Below are positions 18,795 through 27,325 of a stretch of DNA of 64,000 bases, piece by piece; the first letter of the stretch is position 1, and every line of letters starts with the position of its first letter. The translations under genes and the position numbers were made by a program. A model generated the notes under the pieces. The model was given only the letters and a program-made list of their open reading frames with translations. It was not told the DNA's origin and made no database searches. The stretch is from Planctomycetota bacterium (lineage in GTDB: Bacteria; Planctomycetota; UBA1135; GCA-002686595). The stretch lies in contig JACKHT010000002.1 in NCBI GenBank assembly GCA_020638855.1, positions 434,001 through 498,000 of the forward strand. Reading direction: 5' to 3'.

Positions 18795-19907
18795 ATGAGC
18801 ACCCTTCCTACGAGCCCCGAATGGACCCAAGAACGGATCTTGAGCCTACCCAAAGTCAGCTTGCACGACCACTTGGACGGCAGCCTGCGCCCGTCCACGG
18901 TGCTCGAATTGGCGGCCGAGTGCGGCTACGCCGAACTTCCGGAACAGGATCCCGTCGCCCTAGGCCAGTGGTTCCACCGCGGGGCGGATCGGGGCAGTCT
19001 GCCTTTGTACCTGGAAGGCTTCGCGCACACCATCGCGGTCATGCAAAGCGCTAGCGCGCTCGAGCGCGTCGCTTTCGAGTATGCCGAAGACATGGCCCGC
19101 GATGGGGTCGTGTACTTCGAGGTCCGCTTCGCCCCCCACTTCCACACCCAGGGAGGCCTCGGACTCGACGCCGTGCTCGAGGCCGTGCTAGCCGGGCTGG
19201 CCCGCGGCCGTCGCGAGTATGGCGTCGAATCCGGGGTCATCGTTTGCGCCCTGCGCAACCAGCCCACCAGCCTCTCGCTCAAACTGGCCGAGCTGGCCGC
19301 GTCTTGGATGGACCGGGGCGTGTGTGGCTTCGACTTGGCCGGAGAAGAGGCCGGGCACCCCGCGAAGGAACACCTCGAAGCCTTCCAATTGATCAAGCGC
19401 CGCAATGGATCGATCACGATCCACGCCGGCGAGGGATTCGGTCCGGAGAGTATCTGGCAAGCCCTGCAGTTCTGCGGCGCACACCGCATCGGCCACGGGA
19501 CGCGACTGATCGAGGACATCGCGGTCTTTGGCGGCAAAGTGATCCAAGTGGGCAGCCTGGCGCGCTACGTGCTCGACCATCGCATCCCGCTCGAAATCTG
19601 CCTTTCGTCCAACGTCCACACAGGAGCCTGTGCGAGGATCGAAGACCACCCCTTCCCCTACTTCTTGAGCCACGGGTACCGGGTCACGCTCAACACCGAC
19701 AACCGGCTGATGAGCAACACCACGCTCAGCAAGGAGTTCGCCTTGGCGGTCGCCACCTTCGGGCTCGAACTGAAGGATCTGGAGCGGTTGACCGTCAACG
19801 CGATGAACGCGGCCTTCTATCCCTATGCCGAGCGCAAACGGGTGGTCCACGAACGGATTCTGCCCGTGTACCAAAAACTGCGAGGCACCAAGAATCGGGA
19901 GGCTTGA
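18795..19907 (+). CDS. add: Adenosine deaminase
   Basis: This 370-residue protein has the adenosine deaminase zinc and catalytic set. HDH at residues 24-26 is followed by LDGS, HAGE at 210-213 supplies His and the catalytic Glu, HRIGHGT is at 231-237, and NTDN has Asp302. It removes the 6-amino group of adenosine or deoxyadenosine in purine salvage. A strong GGAGGG sequence sits just before the ATG. It diverges from gltX across a 226-base spacer, which presumably holds both promoters, although no clear boxes are visible. The next gene starts one base after its stop. Confidence 0.95.
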   Translation: MSTLPTSPEWTQERILSLPKVSLHDHLDGSLRPSTVLELAAECGYAELPEQDPVALGQWFHRGADRGSLPLYLEGFAHTIAVMQSASALERVAFEYAEDMARDGVVYFEVRFAPHFHTQGGLGLDAVLEAVLAGLARGRREYGVESGVIVCALRNQPTSLSLKLAELAASWMDRGVCGFDLAGEEAGHPAKEHLEAFQLIKRRNGSITIHAGEGFGPESIWQALQFCGAHRIGHGTRLIEDIAVFGGKVIQVGSLARYVLDHRIPLEICLSSNVHTGACARIEDHPFPYFLSHGYRVTLNTDNRLMSNTTLSKEFALAVATFGLELKDLERLTVNAMNAAFYPYAERKRVVHERILPVYQKLRGTKNREA

Positions 19908-19908
19908 A

Positions 19909-20931
19909 GTGAGGGCGGAATTCGATCGGACGCCGCTGGGCTTGGCCGGGCGGTTGGAAATGCGCCCCCTGGAAAGCAAGGTATTGGCAGGCAATCCGCT
20001 TGGGGATCCGAGTCTGCGCGAAGTCCCGGTCTACTTGCCCCCCCAAGCCAACGAGCGGCGCTTGCCCGTGGTGTGGCTGCTTTCGGCCTTCACGGGCACG
20101 CCCCAAGGCCTATTCGAATCCCATCCTTGGAAGCGCGGAGCCTTGTGGGAATGGGACCGAACCATGGCTTCGGGCGCGGCATCGCCAGCTATCGTGTGTA
20201 TGCCCAACACCTTCACCCGGCTGGGCGGTAGCCAGTTCGTGAACTCCTCGGCCGTGGGCCGCTACCAGGACTATGTCCTCGACGAGTTGATCCCCTTTGT
20301 CGAAAGCCACTACCCCGTCCTCGAAGGCGCACGCGGAGTCGTGGGCAAGAGCTCGGGTGGTTTCGGGGCCCTGCACTTGTGCATGCAAAGACCGGGGACC
20401 TTCCAAGCAGCCGCTTCGATCGCGGGAGACTGTCACTTCGAAGCGAGCTTGGGGAACGACTTGCTCTGTGGCCTACGCGAAATCCAACGCTTGGGGGGCG
20501 ATCCAAAGACGTTCTTGGAGGCGTTCTTCGTCAAGCCCAACCTCGAAGGCGACGGACACGCCGCGCTCAACTTGTTGGCCATGGCGGCTTGCTACTCACC
20601 CAACCCCGAGTCTCCCTTGGGGTGGGACCTCCCCGTGGACTTGCACACGGGCGAGAGGATCGAAGCGGTGTGGGCGCGCTGGAAGGCATTCGATCCGATC
20701 GTCGCCTGCCGCCAACACTCCACCGGGCTGCGAGCGCTCCGCCTGCTCTACTTGGAGGCCGGCACGCGCGACGAATTCCACCTGCAGTTTGGCCTGCGGA
20801 TCTTTTCGCGGACGCTGACCGAATTGGGGATTGCCCATCAGGTTCACGAATTCGAAGGGGGACACTTTGGCATGGACCGGCGCTATTCCGAAGTCCTCCC
20901 CCTACTCACCCAGGCCCTGGCAGCGATCTAG
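19909..20931 (+). CDS. Putative esterase, alpha/beta hydrolase
   Basis: A 340-residue hydrolase of the esterase (PF00756-like) type. It has a GKSSGGFGAL nucleophile elbow and a late GGHFGMD that probably supplies the catalytic His; the acid residue is not assigned. The frame extends upstream to 19825 inside add, but the GTG at 19909 follows a GGGAGG ribosome site and begins right after the add stop, so translation is probably coupled. No signal peptide is evident. Its pairing with adenosine deaminase is odd, and the substrate is unknown. Confidence 0.75.
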   Translation: MRAEFDRTPLGLAGRLEMRPLESKVLAGNPLGDPSLREVPVYLPPQANERRLPVVWLLSAFTGTPQGLFESHPWKRGALWEWDRTMASGAASPAIVCMPNTFTRLGGSQFVNSSAVGRYQDYVLDELIPFVESHYPVLEGARGVVGKSSGGFGALHLCMQRPGTFQAAASIAGDCHFEASLGNDLLCGLREIQRLGGDPKTFLEAFFVKPNLEGDGHAALNLLAMAACYSPNPESPLGWDLPVDLHTGERIEAVWARWKAFDPIVACRQHSTGLRALRLLYLEAGTRDEFHLQFGLRIFSRTLTELGIAHQVHEFEGGHFGMDRRYSEVLPLLTQALAAI

Positions 20932-21050
20932 GGCTTCCAGGAAAGGACCGGCCACCGGGTTGGGGCCAGTCCGTGGATCGAAGCTGGATAGCCGAGGCTC
21001 CCCCGCAACTGGGTCCTGCCCCCGGCCCCTATCCGCCGTAGGATAGTGGT

Positions 21051-23546
21051 GTGACCCTGCCCCCTTCCCCTGAAGACTCCGCGTGGCCCCAAGTGGGTGA
21101 CTCGGTGGGACCCTGGCTCCTGATCCGGCCCTACCAGCTCGAGGGATCGGGGGAAATGTTCGTCGCCCGCCGCGCCGACGGCGCGTTCGATCGGGAAGTC
21201 TTGATCACCTTCCTGCGCCCCGATGCGGCCAACCCGTTTGCGCGCCAGGATTTTGAACGGGAAGTCGAACTCCAAGCCACCCTGGAGCATCCGGGGATCG
21301 CCAAGCTCTATGGTGCGGACACGACGGAGGGAGGCATCCCTTACATGGTCACGGAGTACCTTCCGGGCCAAGACATCGAGGTGTACCTGGACGCCAAGCG
21401 TGCCGGACTCCAAGAGCGCATCGAACTCTTCCTCGAACTCTGCCAAGCCGTGCAGCATGCTCACGAACAAGGCATTGTCGGACTCCACCTGCAAACCAAC
21501 AACGTACACCTCTTGCCCGATGGAACCATTCGCACGGTGGTCTATGGCCTAGCACACTCGAACCCATCCGCAGCGCGCGTCCTGGAACCCATTTGGCCGC
21601 AGTACGCCATCGAGTACGCCAGTCCCGAGGAATGGGCCGGTGCGCCGATCACGGGGGTGGCGGATGTGTACTCGTTGGGTGTGGTACTGCACGTGCTGCT
21701 CACGGGCGAGCTGGCCCACGACTTGCAGGGCTTGACTCCGGCCGAAGCGGCGGCGCAGGTGCATCAGGATTGGTTGGAGCCTGCGTCGGCACGGGTCCGA
21801 CAGCGTGGGGATGCCACCCGTGCCCGTGCTCGAGGGTTGAACGTCAAACAATGGGCCCATGCCCTCGACGGCGACCTCGATCGCATCCTGGCCAAGGCCC
21901 TGGCGCAAGACTCCAGCCGGCGCTACCAAACGCCCCTCGCACTCGCCGAAGACTTGGAGCGGCACCTCCAAGGCAAGCCGATCCGCGCGCGGGGACCCGC
22001 ACCTTTCTACGCACTCCGAAGAGGGTTTGCGCGCCACCGCAGCGCGGTGCTTGCATCGGTCGCCGTGCTCGGGACCCTCGGTTGGGCGCTGAGTGCCAGC
22101 TATCGAAGCTCGGTCCGCGCCCAGATCGCCCTGGAGGATGCCAGGCGCGCCGAATTGGAAGCGGACCACCAAAGCACCCGATTGCGCGAGTTGTGCATCC
22201 GCTTCCTGACCGAATTGGGTCCCACCATGCAAGGCCGCTCGGGGCTCGAAGACGCCAGGCGCTATCTGTTGAACGTGGGGACCCCCCTGCTCGACCACCT
22301 CCAGGAAACCGGCTACGAAGATCCCCACCTGCGCGCGCAGATTGCCCAATCCTATTCGCAGCTGGCCGAGGCAGATTGGATCGCCCAAGATGTGGGCAGC
22401 TTTGCCCGCACGCCCGACTCGGTTCGCCGGGCGCGGACCTTGACTCGCTCGGTCTTGCTATCGACCCAGGGACCGGCGACCGACCGCGGGATCATGTCTT
22501 GGGTTCGCTCGGTGCGCTGCGCGATTTGGTTTGCGGGTTTGATGCTCGACGAGCCCGCCGGCATGCAGGCCCTAGCGGAAAGCCAGCAGGAACTCGAGGA
22601 GGCGGGCTTGCGTGAATCCGACCTGCCCCCGCTCGCCATGGTGCATTGGCTGGAGGCGCGGCGGAGCCTGTTCGCCAGCCGCATGCACTACGACGAAGCC
22701 ATCGACCTGTGGGATCTGCGGCGGATCCGTAGCTTGGCCGGCAGCGACCCGGCGATGGAGCCCTTCTTCAGGGGCGACTACCCGCGTTTTGAAGCGTATC
22801 GGGCCAACCTGTTGCTGCAATCTGGGCGCGAACGTGAGGCGCTCTTCGAACTTCCCACTTTGGTGTACCAGCTGCGCGAAGAGGCACGCTCCCATGACCC
22901 CCCGGTCGCAGACTTGGTGCAATTGGAAGCCAGCACGTGGCTGATGCTGGCCTTGGCTCGCACGCGGGTGGGACTTCCCCCCGGCGATGCTCTCTTGGAA
23001 GCCCGCTCGTCGCTGGAGCTCATCCAGAACTCGTTCACCGAACAACCGGGCTCGAGCCACGCCCTGGCCGGGGATTGGATTTGGTTGGCCGAGTGTACCT
23101 GGCGCATGGGCTCCGAGCACCGCGACGAAGCTCTAATAGCTTGCAATCGTGCCATCGACGCCTGGCGAGAATTGCTGCGCAAAGGGGCGCGCTGGCCCGC
23201 ATACCATGCCTACTTGGCCGAGGCGCTCGAGCTCAAGGGCCGCATCCTGGAATCGGCCGATGACCGCACAGGAGCGGAAGCTTGCTGGATCGAGGCACAG
23301 AATGTGCTGGAAGGACTGCCGCTTCCCGCTGCGCAACACTCGCAGGTCCTGCTGCTCGGCAGCCGCGTCCGGATCGAACTGTGGCGCCTGCAAGGCGTGA
23401 CCGACCCAAGCGCTTGGGCCAGCGTCGACCAAGTTCTCCAAACACTCCGCGAGCGCGGCGCTTGCGCGCAGCGAATCGAAGAAATCCAGACCTTAGGGAA
23501 TCAAGCCTGGAAGCAGCGCCCAACCGAGACAGGAGCGGGTCGATGA
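21051..23546 (+). CDS. Serine/threonine pseudokinase with C-terminal helical repeats
   Basis: The 831-residue protein has a recognisable kinase fold (residues about 20-310), but key residues are missing. The VAIK lysine position reads Thr53 (VLITFL), the HRD equivalent reads Gly144-Leu145-His146 with Gln148 in place of the catalytic Lys, and DFG reads VYG at 164-166. It is therefore a predicted pseudokinase. A hydrophobic segment near residues 335-350 is followed by a large helical region rich in Leu and Ala, resembling TPR-like repeats. The GTG at 21051 lies after an AGGATAG sequence. The stop overlaps the ATG of the kinase gene (ATGA), suggesting coupled synthesis and possibly a complex. 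The helical C-terminus may bind partners (inference). Confidence 0.82.
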   Translation: MTLPPSPEDSAWPQVGDSVGPWLLIRPYQLEGSGEMFVARRADGAFDREVLITFLRPDAANPFARQDFEREVELQATLEHPGIAKLYGADTTEGGIPYMVTEYLPGQDIEVYLDAKRAGLQERIELFLELCQAVQHAHEQGIVGLHLQTNNVHLLPDGTIRTVVYGLAHSNPSAARVLEPIWPQYAIEYASPEEWAGAPITGVADVYSLGVVLHVLLTGELAHDLQGLTPAEAAAQVHQDWLEPASARVRQRGDATRARARGLNVKQWAHALDGDLDRILAKALAQDSSRRYQTPLALAEDLERHLQGKPIRARGPAPFYALRRGFARHRSAVLASVAVLGTLGWALSASYRSSVRAQIALEDARRAELEADHQSTRLRELCIRFLTELGPTMQGRSGLEDARRYLLNVGTPLLDHLQETGYEDPHLRAQIAQSYSQLAEADWIAQDVGSFARTPDSVRRARTLTRSVLLSTQGPATDRGIMSWVRSVRCAIWFAGLMLDEPAGMQALAESQQELEEAGLRESDLPPLAMVHWLEARRSLFASRMHYDEAIDLWDLRRIRSLAGSDPAMEPFFRGDYPRFEAYRANLLLQSGREREALFELPTLVYQLREEARSHDPPVADLVQLEASTWLMLALARTRVGLPPGDALLEARSSLELIQNSFTEQPGSSHALAGDWIWLAECTWRMGSEHRDEALIACNRAIDAWRELLRKGARWPAYHAYLAEALELKGRILESADDRTGAEACWIEAQNVLEGLPLPAAQHSQVLLLGSRVRIELWRLQGVTDPSAWASVDQVLQTLRERGACAQRIEEIQTLGNQAWKQRPTETGAGR

Positions 23547-26020
23547 GTTCCAGCGATCCCCTGCTCGAAATCCTGGAGGCCGCCTTGCAGCTCGAGGGCG
23601 CCAAGCGAGAGGCCTACCTACAGGAGCGTTGTGGCCAAGATGCCGAGTTGTTGCGCCGCGTGCGCGACCTGTTGAGCGAGGACTCGCAGTCGGCAGAGTG
23701 GGATTTGCAGCGACCCCGTGACCTCTTGTCCCCGATCCTTTCGGTTCGCCAGTTTCCCCTCTTGGGCGCGAGGCTTGGACCCTGGAAGCTGGTGCGTGTC
23801 TTGGGCGAAGGGGGCATGGGAACGGTGTACCTGGGAGAGCGCATCGATGCAGCGTTCACCCAACAGGTGGCCATCAAGGTCATCCGCCAAGACGTGCGCC
23901 AAGGGCGCATGCTCGAACGCTTCGACCAGGAGCGTCACATCCATGCGGCCCTCGATCACCCATCGATTGCGGCGCTGCTGGATGCGGGGCGCACGCCCGA
24001 TGGTCTGCCGTACCTCGTGATGGAATTCGTTCCTGGTGAACGGATCGACCACTACTGTGAGCATCAAGACTTGGACGCCGTCGAACGGATCCGCCTGTTC
24101 CAGCAAGTGTGCCAAGTCGTCCAAGACGTGCACCAACTCGGGGTTTTGCACCGGGACCTCAAACCGAGCAACTTGGTGGTGCAGCCCAACGGCAAGGTCA
24201 AACTGTTGGATTTTGGAGTTGCACTTGTTTTGGGAGCCGGGGCCAACACAGAAAACGGTGAGTGGCCGTTTTTGACGCCCGCCTATGCCAGCCCGGAGTG
24301 CCTGCTGCGCAAGTCCATCACACGAGCCAGCGACCAGTATTCTCTAGGCATCATCCTGCAGGAATTGCTCACCGATCGTCGCCCGCTGCTGGCGCGCTCC
24401 GGCGAAACTCCTGGAACCGACTCCACCAGCGGGTCCAGCCCTGGGTCGCCCCCCTCGCTGGGCCGACTACGCCGCGGGTCGCTCGCGATGTACCCCGACA
24501 ATGGACGCTTCCTACGCGATCTGCGCGCGATTCTGTCGCGCAGTTTGGATCCAGATCCGCGCAATCGCTACGCGACCATCCGGGATTTGGAGCAGGACTT
24601 GGTGTGCCTCCTGGAAGGCGAAGCCGTCAAAGCCCGCCCGGTAGGTACCTGGGAAGGGCTGCGACGCAAGTGGTCGCTTTACCGACTGCCCATTGCGGGC
24701 GTGGGTCTGTTGTCCTTGCTCTTGGCGGGCAGTCTCGGGTACACCCAATACAAGGGCAAACAGTACCGCACGGCGCTCCAGCAGTCGAAGGTGGCCCGCG
24801 CCGACGCCGAGGAACATGCGCAGGTCATGGAGCGCTTTGCGCGCGAGATCCTGACCGGACTGGAGCTGCGCTTGCGGCAAGTGCCCAATGCCTACGCGAT
24901 CCGTGACATGTTGCTGTCGATCGGCACGCAATTTTTTGAGCGCGATCGCTATGCCAAGTCGATCCCGGAGGGGCTGCTGGTGACCGTTTTGGACGCCTAT
25001 CGCAACCTAGCCCTGCTCCGGATGTACCCCATGGAGGGTGGAGGAACTCGCCTCCGTGACGCGATGGAGGCCTTTGGCAAGGCCTACGCGCTGATCCCAA
25101 CCTTGGAGGCTGCCAATCCGCAACGTGGGCAACGCTACCGAGGCCTCCTGCTGCTCGACTGGGGCCTAGCGGAGACCGACAACCTCCATTTGGAGTCGGG
25201 GTTCCAGAAACTCCGGCAGGCTCAAGCGATTTTCGATGGCGCCGCCGATCGCAGCCAGCAACCCGCCCACCCGGAGGATGCGCTGCGCACCCTGCTGTCG
25301 ATCGCCTCGAACCGCAACCAGGCTGGGGAGGCGAAAGCCGCGGTGGCGGCACTCGACCGCCTAGCCAAGGTCGAATCGCTGCTCAGTGCCGAGCGCCTGA
25401 CCGACCCCTTCTTGGAAGGTACCTGCTTCATGGTCAACCTCAGCGCGGCCAACCTATGGTGGGACTTGGGGCAAGAAGACCGCGCCCGCACGCTCTACAC
25501 CGAGCTGCACCAAAAGAACTGGTCGCACCCCAGCGGCAATCCGAATCAGGACGTCATCAGCGCTTTGGGCTACATCAACCGGCTCAAACTCGACTGGCGC
25601 ATGGATCCCAAGGCCCCCACCGAGTCCTTGCTGAACCGCTTGGATGGCGTCTTGCAAGGGCTTCTGCGAGCCGACGTGGAAGACACCCACTACGCGGAGG
25701 GGGTAGCCCAGCTGTACAGCTTGCGCGCGCGGATCTTGAACGGAGCGGGTGCTCCGAGGCAAGCTGCGGAAGCTTTGGAGGAAGCCTTCCGCTTCTGGCG
25801 CTTCTGCATCCGAGCCGATCCCGACAACGCCTCCGCCAAACGGGCGATGACGGAAGACTTGCTGCTCGGCGTGGACCTAGCCCGAAACGAAGGAGCCTCC
25901 CCCGCCCGCATCCAAGAACTACGCGAAGAGGCCCGGGCCTACCTGGAAGCCCTCAAGCACTTGGGAGTCGACCACCCCCTCGTCGCCCAACGAATCCGCG
26001 AACTCGACGCAGGGCGCTGA
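23543..26020 (+). CDS. Membrane serine/threonine protein kinase with helical-repeat C-terminus
   Basis: From ATG 23543 the protein has 825 residues. The kinase domain is intact: GEGGMGTVY (88-96), Lys112 in VAIKV, HRDLKPSN (203-210) and DFG (223-225). An N-terminal helical region of about 70 residues resembles that of other large bacterial kinases. A transmembrane segment lies near residues 380-400, after which a long helical repeat region is predicted outside the membrane. It is coupled to the upstream pseudokinase by ATGA overlap, and the frame upstream of 23543 is shadow coding. It converges on the ECF sigma gene, with 20 bases between the stops. Substrates are unknown, but the sigma factor is an obvious candidate partner (inference). 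Confidence 0.9.
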   Translation: MSSSDPLLEILEAALQLEGAKREAYLQERCGQDAELLRRVRDLLSEDSQSAEWDLQRPRDLLSPILSVRQFPLLGARLGPWKLVRVLGEGGMGTVYLGERIDAAFTQQVAIKVIRQDVRQGRMLERFDQERHIHAALDHPSIAALLDAGRTPDGLPYLVMEFVPGERIDHYCEHQDLDAVERIRLFQQVCQVVQDVHQLGVLHRDLKPSNLVVQPNGKVKLLDFGVALVLGAGANTENGEWPFLTPAYASPECLLRKSITRASDQYSLGIILQELLTDRRPLLARSGETPGTDSTSGSSPGSPPSLGRLRRGSLAMYPDNGRFLRDLRAILSRSLDPDPRNRYATIRDLEQDLVCLLEGEAVKARPVGTWEGLRRKWSLYRLPIAGVGLLSLLLAGSLGYTQYKGKQYRTALQQSKVARADAEEHAQVMERFAREILTGLELRLRQVPNAYAIRDMLLSIGTQFFERDRYAKSIPEGLLVTVLDAYRNLALLRMYPMEGGGTRLRDAMEAFGKAYALIPTLEAANPQRGQRYRGLLLLDWGLAETDNLHLESGFQKLRQAQAIFDGAADRSQQPAHPEDALRTLLSIASNRNQAGEAKAAVAALDRLAKVESLLSAERLTDPFLEGTCFMVNLSAANLWWDLGQEDRARTLYTELHQKNWSHPSGNPNQDVISALGYINRLKLDWRMDPKAPTESLLNRLDGVLQGLLRADVEDTHYAEGVAQLYSLRARILNGAGAPRQAAEALEEAFRFWRFCIRADPDNASAKRAMTEDLLLGVDLARNEGASPARIQELREEARAYLEALKHLGVDHPLVAQRIRELDAGR

Positions 26021-26040
26021 GATTCGCCCCTGGCACGATC

Positions 26041-26613
26041 CTAAGCGCGCAAACGATCGCGCAGCCAAATGCGCGCCACTTTCCAACGTCGCTCGACGGT
26101 GGCAGGAGAAAGCTCCAGGATGCGAGCGGTTTCTTCGATGGTCAGGCCCGCGAAGAAGCGCAGCTCTACCAAGCGGGCCAACTCCGCATCGGCCAACGCC
26201 AATTGGTCCAGAGCTTCGTGCAAGGCAATCACGTCGAGCGATTGCTCTTCGAAAGCCACCACGACTTGGTCGAGTGGCAAAGGACGCTCCGAACCGCCCC
26301 GCTTGACGGCGTTGCGCTTGCGAGCATGGTCCACCAAGACGTTGCGCATGGCCTTGGCTGCAACCCGGATGAAGTGCTGCCGGTCTTGCCAATGGGGCGT
26401 CTCATCGGTCCCCAACAGGCGCATGTAGGCCTCGTGGACCAGCGCGGTGGGTTGGAGCGTGTGGGATTCGCGCTCGCCCCGCATGCACGACGAAGCCACG
26501 CTACGCAGCTCCTGATAGACGTAGGGCAAGAGCGCCTCACCGGCCGACTCGTCCCCCGCACACAGCCGCGCGAGGAGCTGGGTGGCTTCGCTGGAACTAG
26601 GAGGGATGGGCAT
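26041..26613 (-). CDS. ECF-type RNA polymerase sigma factor (TIGR02999-like)
   Basis: The 190-residue protein has a sigma region 2 (about residues 8-100), including HTLQPTALVHEAYMRLL and NVLVDHARKRNAVKRGG, and a region 4 helix-turn-helix (about 157-182). The pattern matches the ECF group often found with serine/threonine kinases in Planctomycetota and Acidobacteria. The frame extends to 26994, but ATG 26613 starts the conserved domain. It is convergent with the kinase gene. No anti-sigma factor is adjacent; the zinc-finger membrane protein at 16.2 kb is on the same strand but far away. The promoters it reads are unknown. Confidence 0.88.
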   Translation of the reverse strand: MPIPPSSSEATQLLARLCAGDESAGEALLPYVYQELRSVASSCMRGERESHTLQPTALVHEAYMRLLGTDETPHWQDRQHFIRVAAKAMRNVLVDHARKRNAVKRGGSERPLPLDQVVVAFEEQSLDVIALHEALDQLALADAELARLVELRFFAGLTIEETARILELSPATVERRWKVARIWLRDRLRA

Positions 26614-26773
26614 GGAAGGTGGCGAAGGGCTGGATCCCCAGTCTACCCCAAACCACCTTGGCCCCGGGGCTACCAGCCCACCGGCCAGCATGGATTCCCC
26701 GTGAATGGGGCCGCCCTCCGGGTGTAGAGTAGGAGCCGTCCGGCACCCCCGGTGCCCCGAACGGAGAAACGCC

Positions 26774-27325
26774 ATGGCTTGGATCCTTGAGAATTGGTCT
26801 TCCCAGACCCTGTTTGTGGGCTGCGCCATCGTGGGCGGGGCCATCCTGCTGCTCCAGCTCGTGTTGCTTCTATTCGGAGTCGACGGGGATGCAGACTTGG
26901 ATGTGGACGGAGGCGACGGTTTTGGATTTGCCTCGATCCGGACCCTCTCCAGCTTGGTCGCCACCTTCGGACTGGTGGGCTGGTGGGCCCTCAACGAAGG
27001 CTACTCCCCGGCCGCGGCCACTGGCTTTGGCGCGGTGGCTGGGCTCCTGATGATGTTCCTGGTCGCCTGGCTGTTCTCGCTGCAAAGCAAACTCTTCCAA
27101 GACGGCACAGTGGACAGCACCCGAGCGGTGGGCTTGGTGGCCACCGTCTACCTGCGCATCCCCGCCGCCGGAGAAGGCAAAGGCAAGATCACCGTAGCCC
27201 TGCAGGGCCGCACCCATGAGTTCGCCGCTTCGACCAAGGGCTCGGCCATCCCCACCGGAGCCGAAGTCCGCGTGGTCGCACAAACTTCCCCCAACACTTT
27301 TGAAGTGGAGCCCCTATCCGAATGA
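26774..27325 (+). CDS. NfeD-like membrane protein
   Basis: A 183-residue protein: an N-terminal transmembrane pair (about residues 10-35 and 55-110, with an Asp-rich segment GVDGDADLDVDGGDG between), then a cytoplasmic OB-fold-like region (about 125-183), as in short NfeD proteins. NfeD proteins are encoded with flotillin-like SPFH proteins and are thought to help membrane organisation. The ATG at 26774 follows a GGAGAAA ribosome site. Its TGA overlaps the flotillin ATG (ATGA), which supports the pairing. Confidence 0.84.
   Translation: MAWILENWSSQTLFVGCAIVGGAILLLQLVLLLFGVDGDADLDVDGGDGFGFASIRTLSSLVATFGLVGWWALNEGYSPAAATGFGAVAGLLMMFLVAWLFSLQSKLFQDGTVDSTRAVGLVATVYLRIPAAGEGKGKITVALQGRTHEFAASTKGSAIPTGAEVRVVAQTSPNTFEVEPLSE

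Noticed and set aside
26614..26994. Longer N-terminus of the ECF sigma factor
   Set aside because: The extension is Pro/Ser-rich shadow sequence; the conserved domain starts at the ATG of 26613.
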